From Woeseiaceae bacterium (GTDB lineage Bacteria; Pseudomonadota; Gammaproteobacteria; Steroidobacterales; Woeseiaceae): DNA of 64,000 nt. The notes below the pieces were generated by a model that was given only the letters and a program-made list of their open reading frames with translations, was not told the origin of the DNA and did no database searches. Positions 1-8,507 of this stretch are shown one piece after another. The position numbers were made by a program, and so were the translations under genes. The stretch lies in assembly GCA_028289545.1 (NCBI GenBank), contig JANQPG010000109.1:1-64000 (forward strand), written 5' to 3'. Position 1 is the stretch's first letter, and every line of letters starts with the position of its first letter.

Positions 1-1806
1 GCCGGCAATGATCGAACGCATTACGTTGGAACGCGCCCTGAAGCTCAGCGTGTAGGTCTCGTCCGGCGTGATCGCCAGCTGCTGGCTCAGGTTCACGTCA
101 AACGCGTTGCCCGCCGTCATCACGTCGACGAAAAACACGTTGTTGCCGCCGTCGTCGATCACGTTCGACGCGCCGATCGGGTTGGTCACACCCGACAGCC
201 ACGGGCTCGTGCCCGACTCAAAGTCGCCGTTCGTCAGCAGACCCGGATCGAACGGCGGTGACCCACCGCCGCCCCCGCCACCCGAGGAGGGGTCGCTGAA
301 GCCAATGTCGGTCAGAAGGAATGAAAACGGTGCGCCCTGATCACCCAGCGGCCCCATCAGGAAACCCGTGTAAGCGGCGATCGCTGCGGCGTCGCCGAAG
401 TCGCTCATCGGAATTGACAGCTGGTACCAGCCGTTGCCCAGCGCCGTCGATCCCGAGTAGGTGGTCACGTTGTAGACGTTGCCGGCGTCCGGCGCGAAGA
501 ACTTCACCTCGATCTCGTCGTTCGGCAGGCCCTTCACCTTGAACTCGATCGTATCGTAGCCCGAGGCAAATCCGGCGGCATAGCCTACGAAGGCGACAAA
601 GCCTACGTCCTCGCCGCCGAACGCGTTACCGCTCTGCACACGGAAGGCCGGGCTAAAATCAGCGTCCGCCGTGAAGTCGGCATCGAACGTGGCGCCCGAA
701 CCGAAGGTGTCGAGACCGGGGAACGCCAGGTCTTCCATTACGGCGGGATCGGAGGCATACACAACGGCGTCGGGTATCGTACCCGGGTCGGCCGGTGTCA
801 CCGGCGGCGCCTCGCCCGAATACACCCGGACGTACTCGACTTCCATGGTTGCGGTGGACGGTGTCGATCCGTCCGGCGAACCGGGGAAGGTGCCGCCAAC
901 GGCCAGGTTCAGAATAATCTCGAAGGGCTGATCGAAGGGTGCCGGGAAAGGTGCGGCGTCGGAAAACCAGGAGTTTTGCGTCGCGAACAGAATGCCGTTG
1001 AAGTACCAGCGGATTTCGAATTCATCCCACTCGACGGCGAAGTTGTTGAACTGCTCTGTCAGGCTCTCCGAGGCAACGTACTCCACGGTCGAAAACCGGT
1101 TCGCGGGAAACTCGCCGCCGAAGTGAATCGTGCCGAAAATCTCGTTGCCGCCGCCAATGCCGCCGGGACCGGGGTTGCCGCCCAGGTTGACGGCTTCCAT
1201 GATGTCGATCTCCCCGCTTTGCGAGAAGCTGCCGTAAACGCCGTCTGCGGGCGGGGAACCCACCTCGTCGTCCTGCGGAAGCATCCAGAACGCAGGCCAC
1301 AGGCCCTGGCCGGCCGGCAGCTTCATGCGCGCTTCGATGCGCCCGTACCTGACGGCAAAGCGGTCCTGCGTCGTAATCCTCGCCGAAGTGAATCCAAACT
1401 GGTCAACGGTTTCCCGTTTGGCCGTAATGATGAGCCTGCCGTTTTCGAGCCGGGCGTTGTCGGGCAGGTAGTACTGCTGCTCGTTGTTGCCCCAGCCCGG
1501 AATACCGTACTGACTGCCGTCACCCGATTCGAAGAACCAGATTTCCGGATCGAGCGTGGCGCCGTCGAACTCGTCGCTCCAGACCAGTGTCAGCAGGTCA
1601 CCGTCGGCAACGGGGAAGGTTTGCGGAACTTCCAGGGTCGGGTTGTCGATATTGAAGTTGGTTCGGGTTGTCGTGTCCGCCGCGGGGATCTCGATCGTCT
1701 GAACATCGGACAAGGCCGGTTCCCGACCGTTGTCGGAACAAGCTGAAAGAAAGCAGACAAGCGCTAAAGGAGCTGCGAAGCGCAGCAGTCTTCGTGAACG
1801 AAGCAT
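1..1806 (-). CDS. GH16 endo-beta-1,3-glucanase (laminarinase) lipoprotein with CBM regions, 3' end outside window
   Basis: The reading frame is open from an ATG at 1806 to the left edge (602 codons, C-terminus missing). It starts with a lipoprotein signal (FLSAC, Cys23), so the enzyme is probably anchored in the outer membrane. The GH16 catalytic signature EIDIME is at residues about 199-204 (E199 nucleophile, E204 acid/base), which in this family points to hydrolysis of beta-1,3-glucans such as laminarin. After the catalytic domain comes a beta-rich region, then a Ser/Gly-rich linker (DNA about 255-305), then a segment starting NGDFESG...W that resembles a CBM4/9-type carbohydrate-binding module. 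A GGGGGGA ribosome-binding site precedes the ATG. A LacI-type palindrome lies 75 bp upstream. The GH17, GH3 and MFS genes nearby support the glucan role. Confidence 0.9.
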   Translation of the reverse strand, partial: MLRSRRLLRFAAPLALVCFLSACSDNGREPALSDVQTIEIPAADTTTRTNFNIDNPTLEVPQTFPVADGDLLTLVWSDEFDGATLDPEIWFFESGDGSQYGIPGWGNNEQQYYLPDNARLENGRLIITAKRETVDQFGFTSARITTQDRFAVRYGRIEARMKLPAGQGLWPAFWMLPQDDEVGSPPADGVYGSFSQSGEIDIMEAVNLGGNPGPGGIGGGNEIFGTIHFGGEFPANRFSTVEYVASESLTEQFNNFAVEWDEFEIRWYFNGILFATQNSWFSDAAPFPAPFDQPFEIILNLAVGGTFPGSPDGSTPSTATMEVEYVRVYSGEAPPVTPADPGTIPDAVVYASDPAVMEDLAFPGLDTFGSGATFDADFTADADFSPAFRVQSGNAFGGEDVGFVAFVGYAAGFASGYDTIEFKVKGLPNDEIEVKFFAPDAGNVYNVTTYSGSTALGNGWYQLSIPMSDFGDAAAIAAYTGFLMGPLGDQGAPFSFLLTDIGFSDPSSGGGGGGGSPPFDPGLLTNGDFESGTSPWLSGVTNPIGASNVIDDGGNNVFFVDVMTAGNAFDVNLSQQLAITPDETYTLSFRARSNVMRSIIAG

Positions 1807-1880
1807 TCGTGATCCCCCCGGGTAACGAATCAAGTGGCAGTTCTGAAACTGCTCTTAACTGGACCCAGTAGTATCAAACG

Positions 1881-1896
1881 TTGACAGCGCTGTCAA
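1881..1896. promoter_or_regulatory. LacI-type operator palindrome upstream of GH16
   Basis: Perfect 16-bp palindrome TTGACAGCGCTGTCAA with the central CG typical of LacI-family operators. The identical sequence recurs at 6931-6946 between the GH3 and MFS genes. Two identical copies in front of functionally linked glucan genes make a shared operator likely; the cognate regulator is not in the window. Confidence 0.8.
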
Positions 1897-2044
1897 ATTG
1901 GATGGGATGGCAGACCAATTCCTGCTGCTGCGAGCATCGTCGGTATCGGGGGAGAAACGCTTCAGGCTGCCGGAAGAACGGCATTTCGGCGTTGTATCAA
2001 AGCCTACACGCCAGGAATCTGGTGCGTCATGCCGAGCCGCTTAT

Positions 2045-2081
2045 GCCCCCGGCCGCCCGCAAAATACGGGCGGCCGGGGGC
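2045..2081 (-). terminator. Strong GC hairpin downstream of the LysR/small-ORF unit
   Basis: A perfect 15-bp stem (2045-2059 with 2067-2081) with a 7-base loop lies just past the stop of the 74-residue ORF. It has no T-run on the minus strand, so it may act as a weak or Rho-assisted terminator, or as a 3'-end stabilising structure. Confidence 0.5.
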
Positions 2082-2101
2082 CTCGAATCGATGGGCGACT
2101 C

Positions 2102-2326
2102 TCAGGCCGTGCCGCGGCAGCTGGGCGCAAAATGGCGGGCGAGAAAATCTTCGACCGCGTGAATTCGCTTGGGCCGGCTGCCGTCGTTCGAGCTCTCGGG
2201 CTGGGCGGGAGTCCTGTGTAGTTGGTTGTCGGCGACAGCAGGCACGAGGGCGTGCGAATTGATCGACGCCACACCGCCCAGGCTGAACGCGAACGGGTCA
2301 CGCACGGGGTAGTTTTTTGCAGACAT
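2102..2326 (-). CDS. Small protein of unknown function (74 aa) downstream of LysR regulator
   Basis: I do not recognise this protein. The ATG at 2326 has a good ribosome-binding site (AAGGAG, 8 bases upstream). The predicted product begins MSAKNYPVRDPFAFSLGG, is hydrophilic and has no signal peptide or membrane segment; its middle is rich in Ser, Pro, Asn and Arg. It follows the LysR gene by about 150 bp on the same strand and ends just before a strong hairpin. The site and the clean end favour a real small gene, but coding evidence is modest. Confidence 0.55.
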   Translation of the reverse strand: MSAKNYPVRDPFAFSLGGVASINSHALVPAVADNQLHRTPAQPESSNDGSRPKRIHAVEDFLARHFAPSCRGTA

Positions 2327-2477
2327 CGTGAGTCTCCTTGATTGCTGTGTCACCAGGCCGGTCGGCAATCCTTTCCGGCACAATCAAGATAGGGCCGAAC
2401 GGCCCGTTTCACAAAGGAAGAAAACTCAACTCTCGAGTGACAAAAACTCACTGGAGCGCAGGACGGCCAACAGGGAC

Positions 2478-3368
2478 TCAACCCGCGTCGGCGAAACGCT
2501 CGAGGATCCAGTCCCGAAGCTTCATTACGGCCTCGTTGGCCTCGGCCTTCTGCTGCCAGATCAAGAAGTAGCTGACGTCCATGACGAGTTCATCGTCGAA
2601 GAGCCTCGTAATCGTGCCCTGGCGGAACCATTGATCCGCGAGAGGGATCGGCACCAGTGCAGCACCGATGCCCTGCTCCGCCGCCCGTACAATCGCAATC
2701 ATCGAATCGAGCCGGGTGACTTTGCCGTCCTCCGGCCACGTAATACCGGCCTTCCTGCCCCATTTTTTCCAGGCCTTCGGGTGAGACTCGTGAACGATGA
2801 GCGGGAATTCTCCGGCAATACGACCGTCCTTGATCCGCAGCGACTTCGCCAGCGCCTTCGAACCGGCGGGCACGACACGGAGCGGGAACAGCAGGCGCGA
2901 TTCGACACCCTTCGGCGGCGACCGGAACAAGCGGATCGAAAGGTCGGCGTCTGCCGGGAGACTTTCGGCGCTTTCGTCGCTGGCCGACACCTGGATATCG
3001 ATATCGGGGTTCGACGCCGTGAATTCGGCGAGCCTCGGCATGAAGAATTCGCTCGCGAAGAACGGCTGTACCGACATACGCAAAGACGACCGCGCAACGC
3101 CAGTCTTGTACGAGCCCACTATCGAATTGATCTGCTCGACGAGCGGACTGACCTCGGCATACAACGACCGCCCGACGCCCGTGAGCCGGAGCTCTCTTGC
3201 GCCGCGATCGAACAGGCGCTGATCGAGTTCTTCTTCAAAACGCCGGATCTGATGGCTGACCGCGGACGGCGTAATGTAAAGCTCGTCAGCCGCAGCGCTG
3301 AAACTCTCGTGTTTCGCGGCCGCGCAGAAGGTGCGCAGACCGCGCAGCGATACCGGTGATTTCGCCAC
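2478..3368 (-). CDS. LysR-family transcriptional regulator (GcvA-like)
   Basis: 296 aa, the normal LysR length. The N-terminal winged helix-turn-helix (about residues 8-66) contains FCAAAKHESFSAAADELY and PSAVSHQIRRFEEEL, typical of the GcvA/AmpR branch. The remaining part is a LysR substrate-binding domain (about 90-290) with the late GIGAALVPIPLAD motif common in the family. The gene starts only 23 bp after the GH17 stop on the same strand, so it may be co-transcribed with the glucan enzymes. Its target and co-inducer cannot be read from the sequence; regulation of the glucanase genes or of the adjacent small ORF is possible. Confidence 0.9.
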   Translation of the reverse strand: MAKSPVSLRGLRTFCAAAKHESFSAAADELYITPSAVSHQIRRFEEELDQRLFDRGARELRLTGVGRSLYAEVSPLVEQINSIVGSYKTGVARSSLRMSVQPFFASEFFMPRLAEFTASNPDIDIQVSASDESAESLPADADLSIRLFRSPPKGVESRLLFPLRVVPAGSKALAKSLRIKDGRIAGEFPLIVHESHPKAWKKWGRKAGITWPEDGKVTRLDSMIAIVRAAEQGIGAALVPIPLADQWFRQGTITRLFDDELVMDVSYFLIWQQKAEANEAVMKLRDWILERFADAG

Positions 3369-3391
3369 GGTGGTTTGCCGTCCGGTTCGGG

Positions 3392-4447
3392 TTAGTCTGC
3401 TTCGGCACCGCGCATGACGGCTTTGGGAGTGCGGTCGACAAAAAACAGTCCCCAGTGTTTTTCGGCGCCGTCAGCATTGTTTGGATTGCCTTTCCAGGGC
3501 TCATCGAACGCTTCGAAAAAGAACACGGTCATGTTGGCAGCTTCGGCCCACGCGCCCAGCTCGCGATAGTAGCGGACCTGCTCGGCCTCTCCCGCCAGCT
3601 CCGGAAACTCAGTCGCCGTTGTGGCCCAGCCGGCCTCGAGAATCGCCATCGGTTTATCCGGCAGCGCGGCAGCCACACCTTCGAGGTTTTCGATCGTGTA
3701 GGACAACCCCTCATCGATACCCCTGCCTTCCCAAACCGGGTAGGTGTGTATACCGAGAAAGTCGACTTCGGCTGCCAGTGGCGCGCCGTCCTTGATCCAC
3801 CACTCGTAGTTGTCGGCCACGGTGACGGGCTGCTCGATGGCCGCCTTCACCTGACGCACGTACTCGATGACGTTCTCCAGGGTCACCATGTGGTCGTTCC
3901 ATTCGACCAGGGCTTCGTTACCGACGTTCACGGCCACGACGATGTCGTCATACTCCTTCGCCATGTCGATGCCGCGAGCGATCTCGGCCGCATTCTCCAC
4001 GACGTTTGCGGCCAGCTGCTCGTCGGGGATCGGTTCGTCGAGCCACGGACAGCCTTCGTGGTTGCTGACCTCGGCGCGCAACCAGATGCCGAGCAGCACA
4101 CGAACAGGCAGCTCGTGCTCGCGGATCAGCCTCAGCGTGGTGGCCGAGTTTTCGCCCGTATCGTAGAGCCGAATCAGATCGAGATCGTGCTCGACGAGGA
4201 TGTTCAGGTCTTCGAGAATCTCTGCGTCGCTGGGATTGACGGCCCCTTCGCCGCGATCGGGATGCTGCCCCTCGCGGTAACCCGAGTAGGCCACGGCCAT
4301 GACCTCCCCGGCAATCAGGTCCTCGGGCGCCTGCGTAAGTCCGATGGGTTTATCAGAGCTGGTTGAGGTATCGGTGCCGGCTGGGGTCTCGGGACCACTG
4401 CAAGCCGCAAAAAGCAGCAGCGGCATCAATGTAAGCAGTTTTCTCAT
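3392..4447 (-). CDS. GH17 family beta-1,3-glucanase lipoprotein
   Basis: 351 aa with a lipoprotein signal (LFAAC, Cys16) followed by a Ser/Thr-rich spacer. The (beta/alpha)8 GH17 domain shows both catalytic residues: the acid/base in VNVGNEAL (E178) and the nucleophile in AILEAGWAT (E271). GH17 enzymes cut or transglycosylate beta-1,3-glucans. ATG 4447 has a GGAGAA site. It lies 63 bp downstream of the GH3 gene and next to GH16, so the three enzymes probably degrade laminarin: GH16/GH17 outside or in the periplasm, GH3 on the short products. Confidence 0.9.
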   Translation of the reverse strand: MRKLLTLMPLLLFAACSGPETPAGTDTSTSSDKPIGLTQAPEDLIAGEVMAVAYSGYREGQHPDRGEGAVNPSDAEILEDLNILVEHDLDLIRLYDTGENSATTLRLIREHELPVRVLLGIWLRAEVSNHEGCPWLDEPIPDEQLAANVVENAAEIARGIDMAKEYDDIVVAVNVGNEALVEWNDHMVTLENVIEYVRQVKAAIEQPVTVADNYEWWIKDGAPLAAEVDFLGIHTYPVWEGRGIDEGLSYTIENLEGVAAALPDKPMAILEAGWATTATEFPELAGEAEQVRYYRELGAWAEAANMTVFFFEAFDEPWKGNPNNADGAEKHWGLFFVDRTPKAVMRGAEAD

Positions 4448-4510
4448 TACTGTTCTCCGTTGTTCTGCAGCGCCAGTCCGTCGCGCATGGACGAATCTGC
4501 GCGCCAGCGA

Positions 4511-6751
4511 TCACTCGACGATTCGAAACGCCGTCATGAGTTCAGCCGCGGAGCTTCCTCCGATCCATGCGTAAAACTCGCCGGGTTCAGCCGCATAGCC
4601 GTTGTCGCGCCCGTAAAAGGCCAGATCATCGGTGTGCAGCGCAAACTCGACCGTCTTGCTCTCGCCGGGCTCGAGATGAACACGGCAAAACCCCTTGAGC
4701 TCCCGGACCGGCCGGGTGACGCTGCCGACGAGATCACGCACATAGAGTTGCGCGACCTCGACCGCGGCCCGCTCGCCGGTGTTCGTCAGCTCCGCGCTGA
4801 TCGTCAGGGAATTGCCCAGTCGAAGCTCTGTTCTCGAACAGCGGATGTTCTCGTAGCAGAAGCTCGTGTAAGACAGCCCGTGCCCGAAGGCGAACAGCGG
4901 CGTGTACCCGGCATCGAGGTGGTACGCGGTCAATCCCGTCGACAGCTGATCGGCGCCCGGATCGATGTCGTCGATCATGACAACCGTCTCGGGCGTGGGT
5001 GGCTTGCCGGTGTTTTTCTGGGCGTAGTAGATCGGTACCTGGCCCACCATGCGGGGAAACGTCGCCGGCAGTTTGCCGGCGGGAGACGCACGGCCAAAAA
5101 CCAGGTCCGCAATCGCCGGTCCGCCCATGGTTCCCGGGTGACCGGTAAACAGGATGGCGTCGACGTTGTCGACGACGTTCGCGAGCGTCAACGGGCGGCC
5201 CGCCATAATGACGGCAACGACCGGCTTACCGGCTTCTCTCACCTGCCTGACGAGTTCCGCCTGAGCGCCCGGCAGGCCAATATCCGCACGCGAGTGCGCT
5301 TCGCCCGAAAGGATGGCCTCCTCACCGAGGAACAACAGCACGGCGTCGGCCGCCGCGGCGGCGGACACGGCATCATCGAACCCGGAAACGTCGCGGCTGC
5401 GAGTCGTGGCGAGCGCCGGCACATGGCGAATCGATACGTCATCGCCGAGCAAGGTTTCGATCGCCGCAAGCGGCGTGATGCTCAAATTCGGGTCGCCGTC
5501 GAAAATCCAGGTGCCCAACTGGTCCCTGGGCGCGTCGGCCAGCGGCCCGACAACCGCCAGCGACGCCAGCCGGCCACGGTCGAGCGGCAGCACATCATGC
5601 TCGTTCGTGAGCAGCACGGCACTTTCCAGCGCCGCCTGTTTAGCGGTGTTTGCCGCATCCAGGGGGTTGGGAACGTTATCGGGATCCGTATACGGATTGT
5701 CGAACAGCCCGAGTCGAAACTTGATCCGCAGAATGTTACCCGCCGCGGTATCGATGATGCCGGGATCGATCCGTCCCGCTTCGACGAGGCGCTCGAGATG
5801 ATTCGCGTAGGCATCGCCATGCATCTCCATGTCGACGCCTGCCCGCGCGGCTTCGAAGGCCGCGCCTTCGTCGTCTGCCGTCAGTCCGTGAATACAGAGC
5901 TGTCGAATCGAATCCCAGTCGCTGACGACAAAACCGTCAAAACCCCATTCCCCGCGCAGGACGTCGCGAACCAGGCGGCGGTTTGCCGTCGCCGGCACAC
6001 CGTCGATGTCGCTGAACGAGGTCATCAGGGTGGCAACGCCCGCATCGACAGCCGCGCCGAACGGCCGCAGGTAGACGTTGCGCATTTCGTTCTCGGGAAC
6101 GTTGGTCGTCGCGTAGTCGCGACCACTCTCGGCGGCGCCGTAACCGACAAAATGTTTGCCACAGGCGGCAATGGCGCCCGGGCCCGACAGATTGTCCCCC
6201 TGAAAACCTTCGACCATTGCGCTGCCCAGCACGGAAGCAAGATAGGGGTCCTCCCCGAGACTCTCGGCGATCCGTCCCCAGCGCGGATCTCTCGCAATGT
6301 CGATCATCGGTGCAAAGGTCCAGTTGACCCCGCTCCGCCGGGCCTCCGCGGCAGCGACGCGGGCGCCATCGCGCACGACGCCGGGGTTCCAGCTCGCCGC
6401 CTGGGCAAACGGGATAGGCATGACGGTCCTGAAGCCGTGTATCACGTCACGACCTACGAGCAACGGAATACCGAGGCGGCTCTCCTCCACCGCAAGCCGC
6501 TGCAGCTCGTTGACAACATCGACGCTCACCTCGTTCAGTACCGACCCTACTCGGCCGGCCTTCAGCGCCTCGGCAAGATAATCGTGAATGTAGCTGTCGC
6601 CGACATTGACCTGGCACATCTGGCCAACCTTCTCGGCCAGGGTCATCTGTCCGAGCAGCTCCGCGATGCGCTCTTCGATTCCAGCGGTGCCGGTCTGCAC
6701 GCGCTCGGCGCTCCCCACAGTCACGGCGTCGTTGGCCACGGCGCCGTACAC
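4511..6751 (-). CDS. GH3 beta-glucosidase
   Basis: About 746 aa, normal for BglX-type GH3. The N-terminal (beta/alpha)8 domain holds GKHF (199-201) and the nucleophile in VVSDWDS (D278). The central alpha/beta sandwich and a C-terminal fibronectin-III-like domain (about 670-740, with VEVAQLYVRD and LKGF) complete the three-domain layout. The annotated GTG start gives no obvious signal peptide, so the enzyme may be cytoplasmic and act on oligosaccharides brought in by the divergent MFS symporter. The exact start is uncertain: the frame stays open upstream and no strong ribosome-binding site is visible. It probably heads a unit with GH17 and LysR. Confidence 0.9.
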   Translation of the reverse strand: MYGAVANDAVTVGSAERVQTGTAGIEERIAELLGQMTLAEKVGQMCQVNVGDSYIHDYLAEALKAGRVGSVLNEVSVDVVNELQRLAVEESRLGIPLLVGRDVIHGFRTVMPIPFAQAASWNPGVVRDGARVAAAEARRSGVNWTFAPMIDIARDPRWGRIAESLGEDPYLASVLGSAMVEGFQGDNLSGPGAIAACGKHFVGYGAAESGRDYATTNVPENEMRNVYLRPFGAAVDAGVATLMTSFSDIDGVPATANRRLVRDVLRGEWGFDGFVVSDWDSIRQLCIHGLTADDEGAAFEAARAGVDMEMHGDAYANHLERLVEAGRIDPGIIDTAAGNILRIKFRLGLFDNPYTDPDNVPNPLDAANTAKQAALESAVLLTNEHDVLPLDRGRLASLAVVGPLADAPRDQLGTWIFDGDPNLSITPLAAIETLLGDDVSIRHVPALATTRSRDVSGFDDAVSAAAAADAVLLFLGEEAILSGEAHSRADIGLPGAQAELVRQVREAGKPVVAVIMAGRPLTLANVVDNVDAILFTGHPGTMGGPAIADLVFGRASPAGKLPATFPRMVGQVPIYYAQKNTGKPPTPETVVMIDDIDPGADQLSTGLTAYHLDAGYTPLFAFGHGLSYTSFCYENIRCSRTELRLGNSLTISAELTNTGERAAVEVAQLYVRDLVGSVTRPVRELKGFCRVHLEPGESKTVEFALHTDDLAFYGRDNGYAAEPGEFYAWIGGSSAAELMTAFRIVE

Positions 6752-6930
6752 GGGCGATATCGAGTGAAGACGATCATTAAGAATCCGTTACTTTCCAAAA
6801 AAGTGGCCGGCGACAAAGGCCCGCCGGCAGCGGATTCCCCGCGAAGTTTGACACCGGGTGGCGAGGCCCGAGCAAACCGGGAATACGCAATGCCCAGCCG
6901 GTGTTGCCTGACGATAGCTTGTAGCAATAT

Positions 6931-6946
6931 TTGACAGCGCTGTCAA
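6931..6946. promoter_or_regulatory. LacI-type operator palindrome between GH3 and MFS genes
   Basis: Second perfect copy of TTGACAGCGCTGTCAA, in the 246-bp divergent region between the GH3 gene (leftward) and the MFS gene (rightward, 52 bp downstream). It could control both directions. Confidence 0.8.
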
Positions 6947-6997
6947 TTTGCCGGATGATATTTCGATGGCGTTTCGCCGGGGGGAAGACAAACAACA

Positions 6998-8446
6998 ATG
7001 AGCGCAGCCACGCACTACGCGACAGCGCCTGAAGACCGCATACCGTTTCATCTGAAGCTGGTCTACGGGCTCGGCGCATTCGTCAACAACACTCTCGCCG
7101 CCGCCATCGGCGGCATGATCATCGTACTGAACTTGGGATTAGGCCTGAGTCCCGCACTGGTCGGCACCCTGGGCGCCCTGCCTCGCCTGATGGACGCGCT
7201 CACCGATCCGTTGATGGGATATATTTCCGACAACACGCGGTCGCGGTGGGGGCGCCGCCGGCCGTACCTGTTTGTCGGCGCCATTGCCGTCGGCATAGTT
7301 TTTATCCTGCTCTGGCAACTGCCGCTAGGTAAAAGCGACAGCTACTACTTCTGGTACTTCCTCGCGGGCTCGCTGATCTTCTACCTGGCGTACACGGTCT
7401 ACGCGACGCCCTGGGTTGCACTCGGCTACGAACTGACTCCCGACTATCACGAGCGCACGCGGCTCATGGGAGTACAGAACTTCATTGGCAATATCGCCTA
7501 CATGATCTCGCCCTACTTTCTCGCGATCATGTACGCGTCGACCTTCGAGAACGAAGTGGAAGGCGCCGGATACCTTGCAATGATGATTGGCATCGGAGTA
7601 ATCGTTCTCGGCGTGATGCCCGCCATCTTCCTGCGCGAACGTTTCAAGGACACGTCGGACAGCGAGGACCCCGGAGCGCCCGCCGAATCGCTGGGTAGCG
7701 CAATCTTGAGAAACGCCAAGTCGTTTTTCAGCGGTTTCCTGCTCACGCTCAAGTTCAAGCCCTTTCTCAAGCTTTGTGTCGCAACGTTCCTGGTATTCAA
7801 CGGCTTCATCATGATTGCGGGCTTTCAGTCCTACGTCATCATCTACTACGTGTTCGGCGGCGATGCGGAACGGGGGGCGGCGTTCGTCGGCCACTCCGGG
7901 CTGCTGCAGGCGGTATCCGGACTTGCCGTCATTGCCTTGGTGACCTGGCTCGCAACCCGGATCGGCAAGCGGCGGGCGTTCTTCGTGTCGACGGGCGTCT
8001 CCATGGTGGGCTATGCCTTGAAGTGGTTTTGCTACACGCCCGACAACCCGTGGCTTGTGCTGATTCCGGCGCCGCTCATGGCGTTTGGCCTCGCCGGATT
8101 GTTTACGCTGATGCCGTCGATGATCTGCGACGTCGTCGACTGTGACGAACTCGAAACGCACGAACGCCGCGAAGGCATGTACGGCTCGATTTTCTGGTGG
8201 GTTGTGAAACTGGGGCAATCAGTGGCCATCTTTGGCGGGGGACTGCTGCTCGTGGCCACGGGATTCGACGTCGAACTGGGCGGGGACCAGACACCCGAAG
8301 CGATCACGCTAATGCGCTTCTTCGACGCCATGCTGCCGTTCGCTGCATCGGCCATTGCCATCTGGGCTATTGCGAGCTACACGATCACCGAGGAGAAAGC
8401 GCACGAGGTTCGCGCAGCGCTCGAGAAGCGGCGCGGCAGCGGCTGA
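6998..8446 (+). CDS. GPH/MFS sugar:cation symporter
   Basis: 482 aa with about 12 hydrophobic segments. The MFS_2 (glycoside-pentoside-hexuronide:cation symporter) features are clear: LGLSPALVGTLGALPRLMDALTDPLMGYISDNTRSRWGRRRPY near residues 45-90, with the usual D..TDP..G..SD and R.GRR signatures. Such proteins sit in the inner membrane and import glycosides with H+ or Na+. A GGGGGAAG site precedes ATG 6998. The operator at 6931 and the divergent GH3 suggest the substrate is laminari-oligosaccharide or glucose disaccharide. Confidence 0.88.
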   Translation: MSAATHYATAPEDRIPFHLKLVYGLGAFVNNTLAAAIGGMIIVLNLGLGLSPALVGTLGALPRLMDALTDPLMGYISDNTRSRWGRRRPYLFVGAIAVGIVFILLWQLPLGKSDSYYFWYFLAGSLIFYLAYTVYATPWVALGYELTPDYHERTRLMGVQNFIGNIAYMISPYFLAIMYASTFENEVEGAGYLAMMIGIGVIVLGVMPAIFLRERFKDTSDSEDPGAPAESLGSAILRNAKSFFSGFLLTLKFKPFLKLCVATFLVFNGFIMIAGFQSYVIIYYVFGGDAERGAAFVGHSGLLQAVSGLAVIALVTWLATRIGKRRAFFVSTGVSMVGYALKWFCYTPDNPWLVLIPAPLMAFGLAGLFTLMPSMICDVVDCDELETHERREGMYGSIFWWVVKLGQSVAIFGGGLLLVATGFDVELGGDQTPEAITLMRFFDAMLPFAASAIAIWAIASYTITEEKAHEVRAALEKRRGSG

Positions 8447-8507
8447 GGCCGAGAATGATTGGCGCAGCAGCGCAGCCGCCGATGCCGTGAGACGCGTACG
8501 TAGGTGA

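Noticed and set aside
976..1746. 256-codon open frame on the plus strand
   Set aside because: Antisense to the GH16 gene, which shows the EIDIME active site in the other strand.
4460..6934. An 824-codon open frame on the plus strand opposite GH3
   Set aside because: It is the antisense shadow of the GH3 gene: composition is Arg/Gly-rich without domains, whereas the minus frame has complete GH3 motifs.
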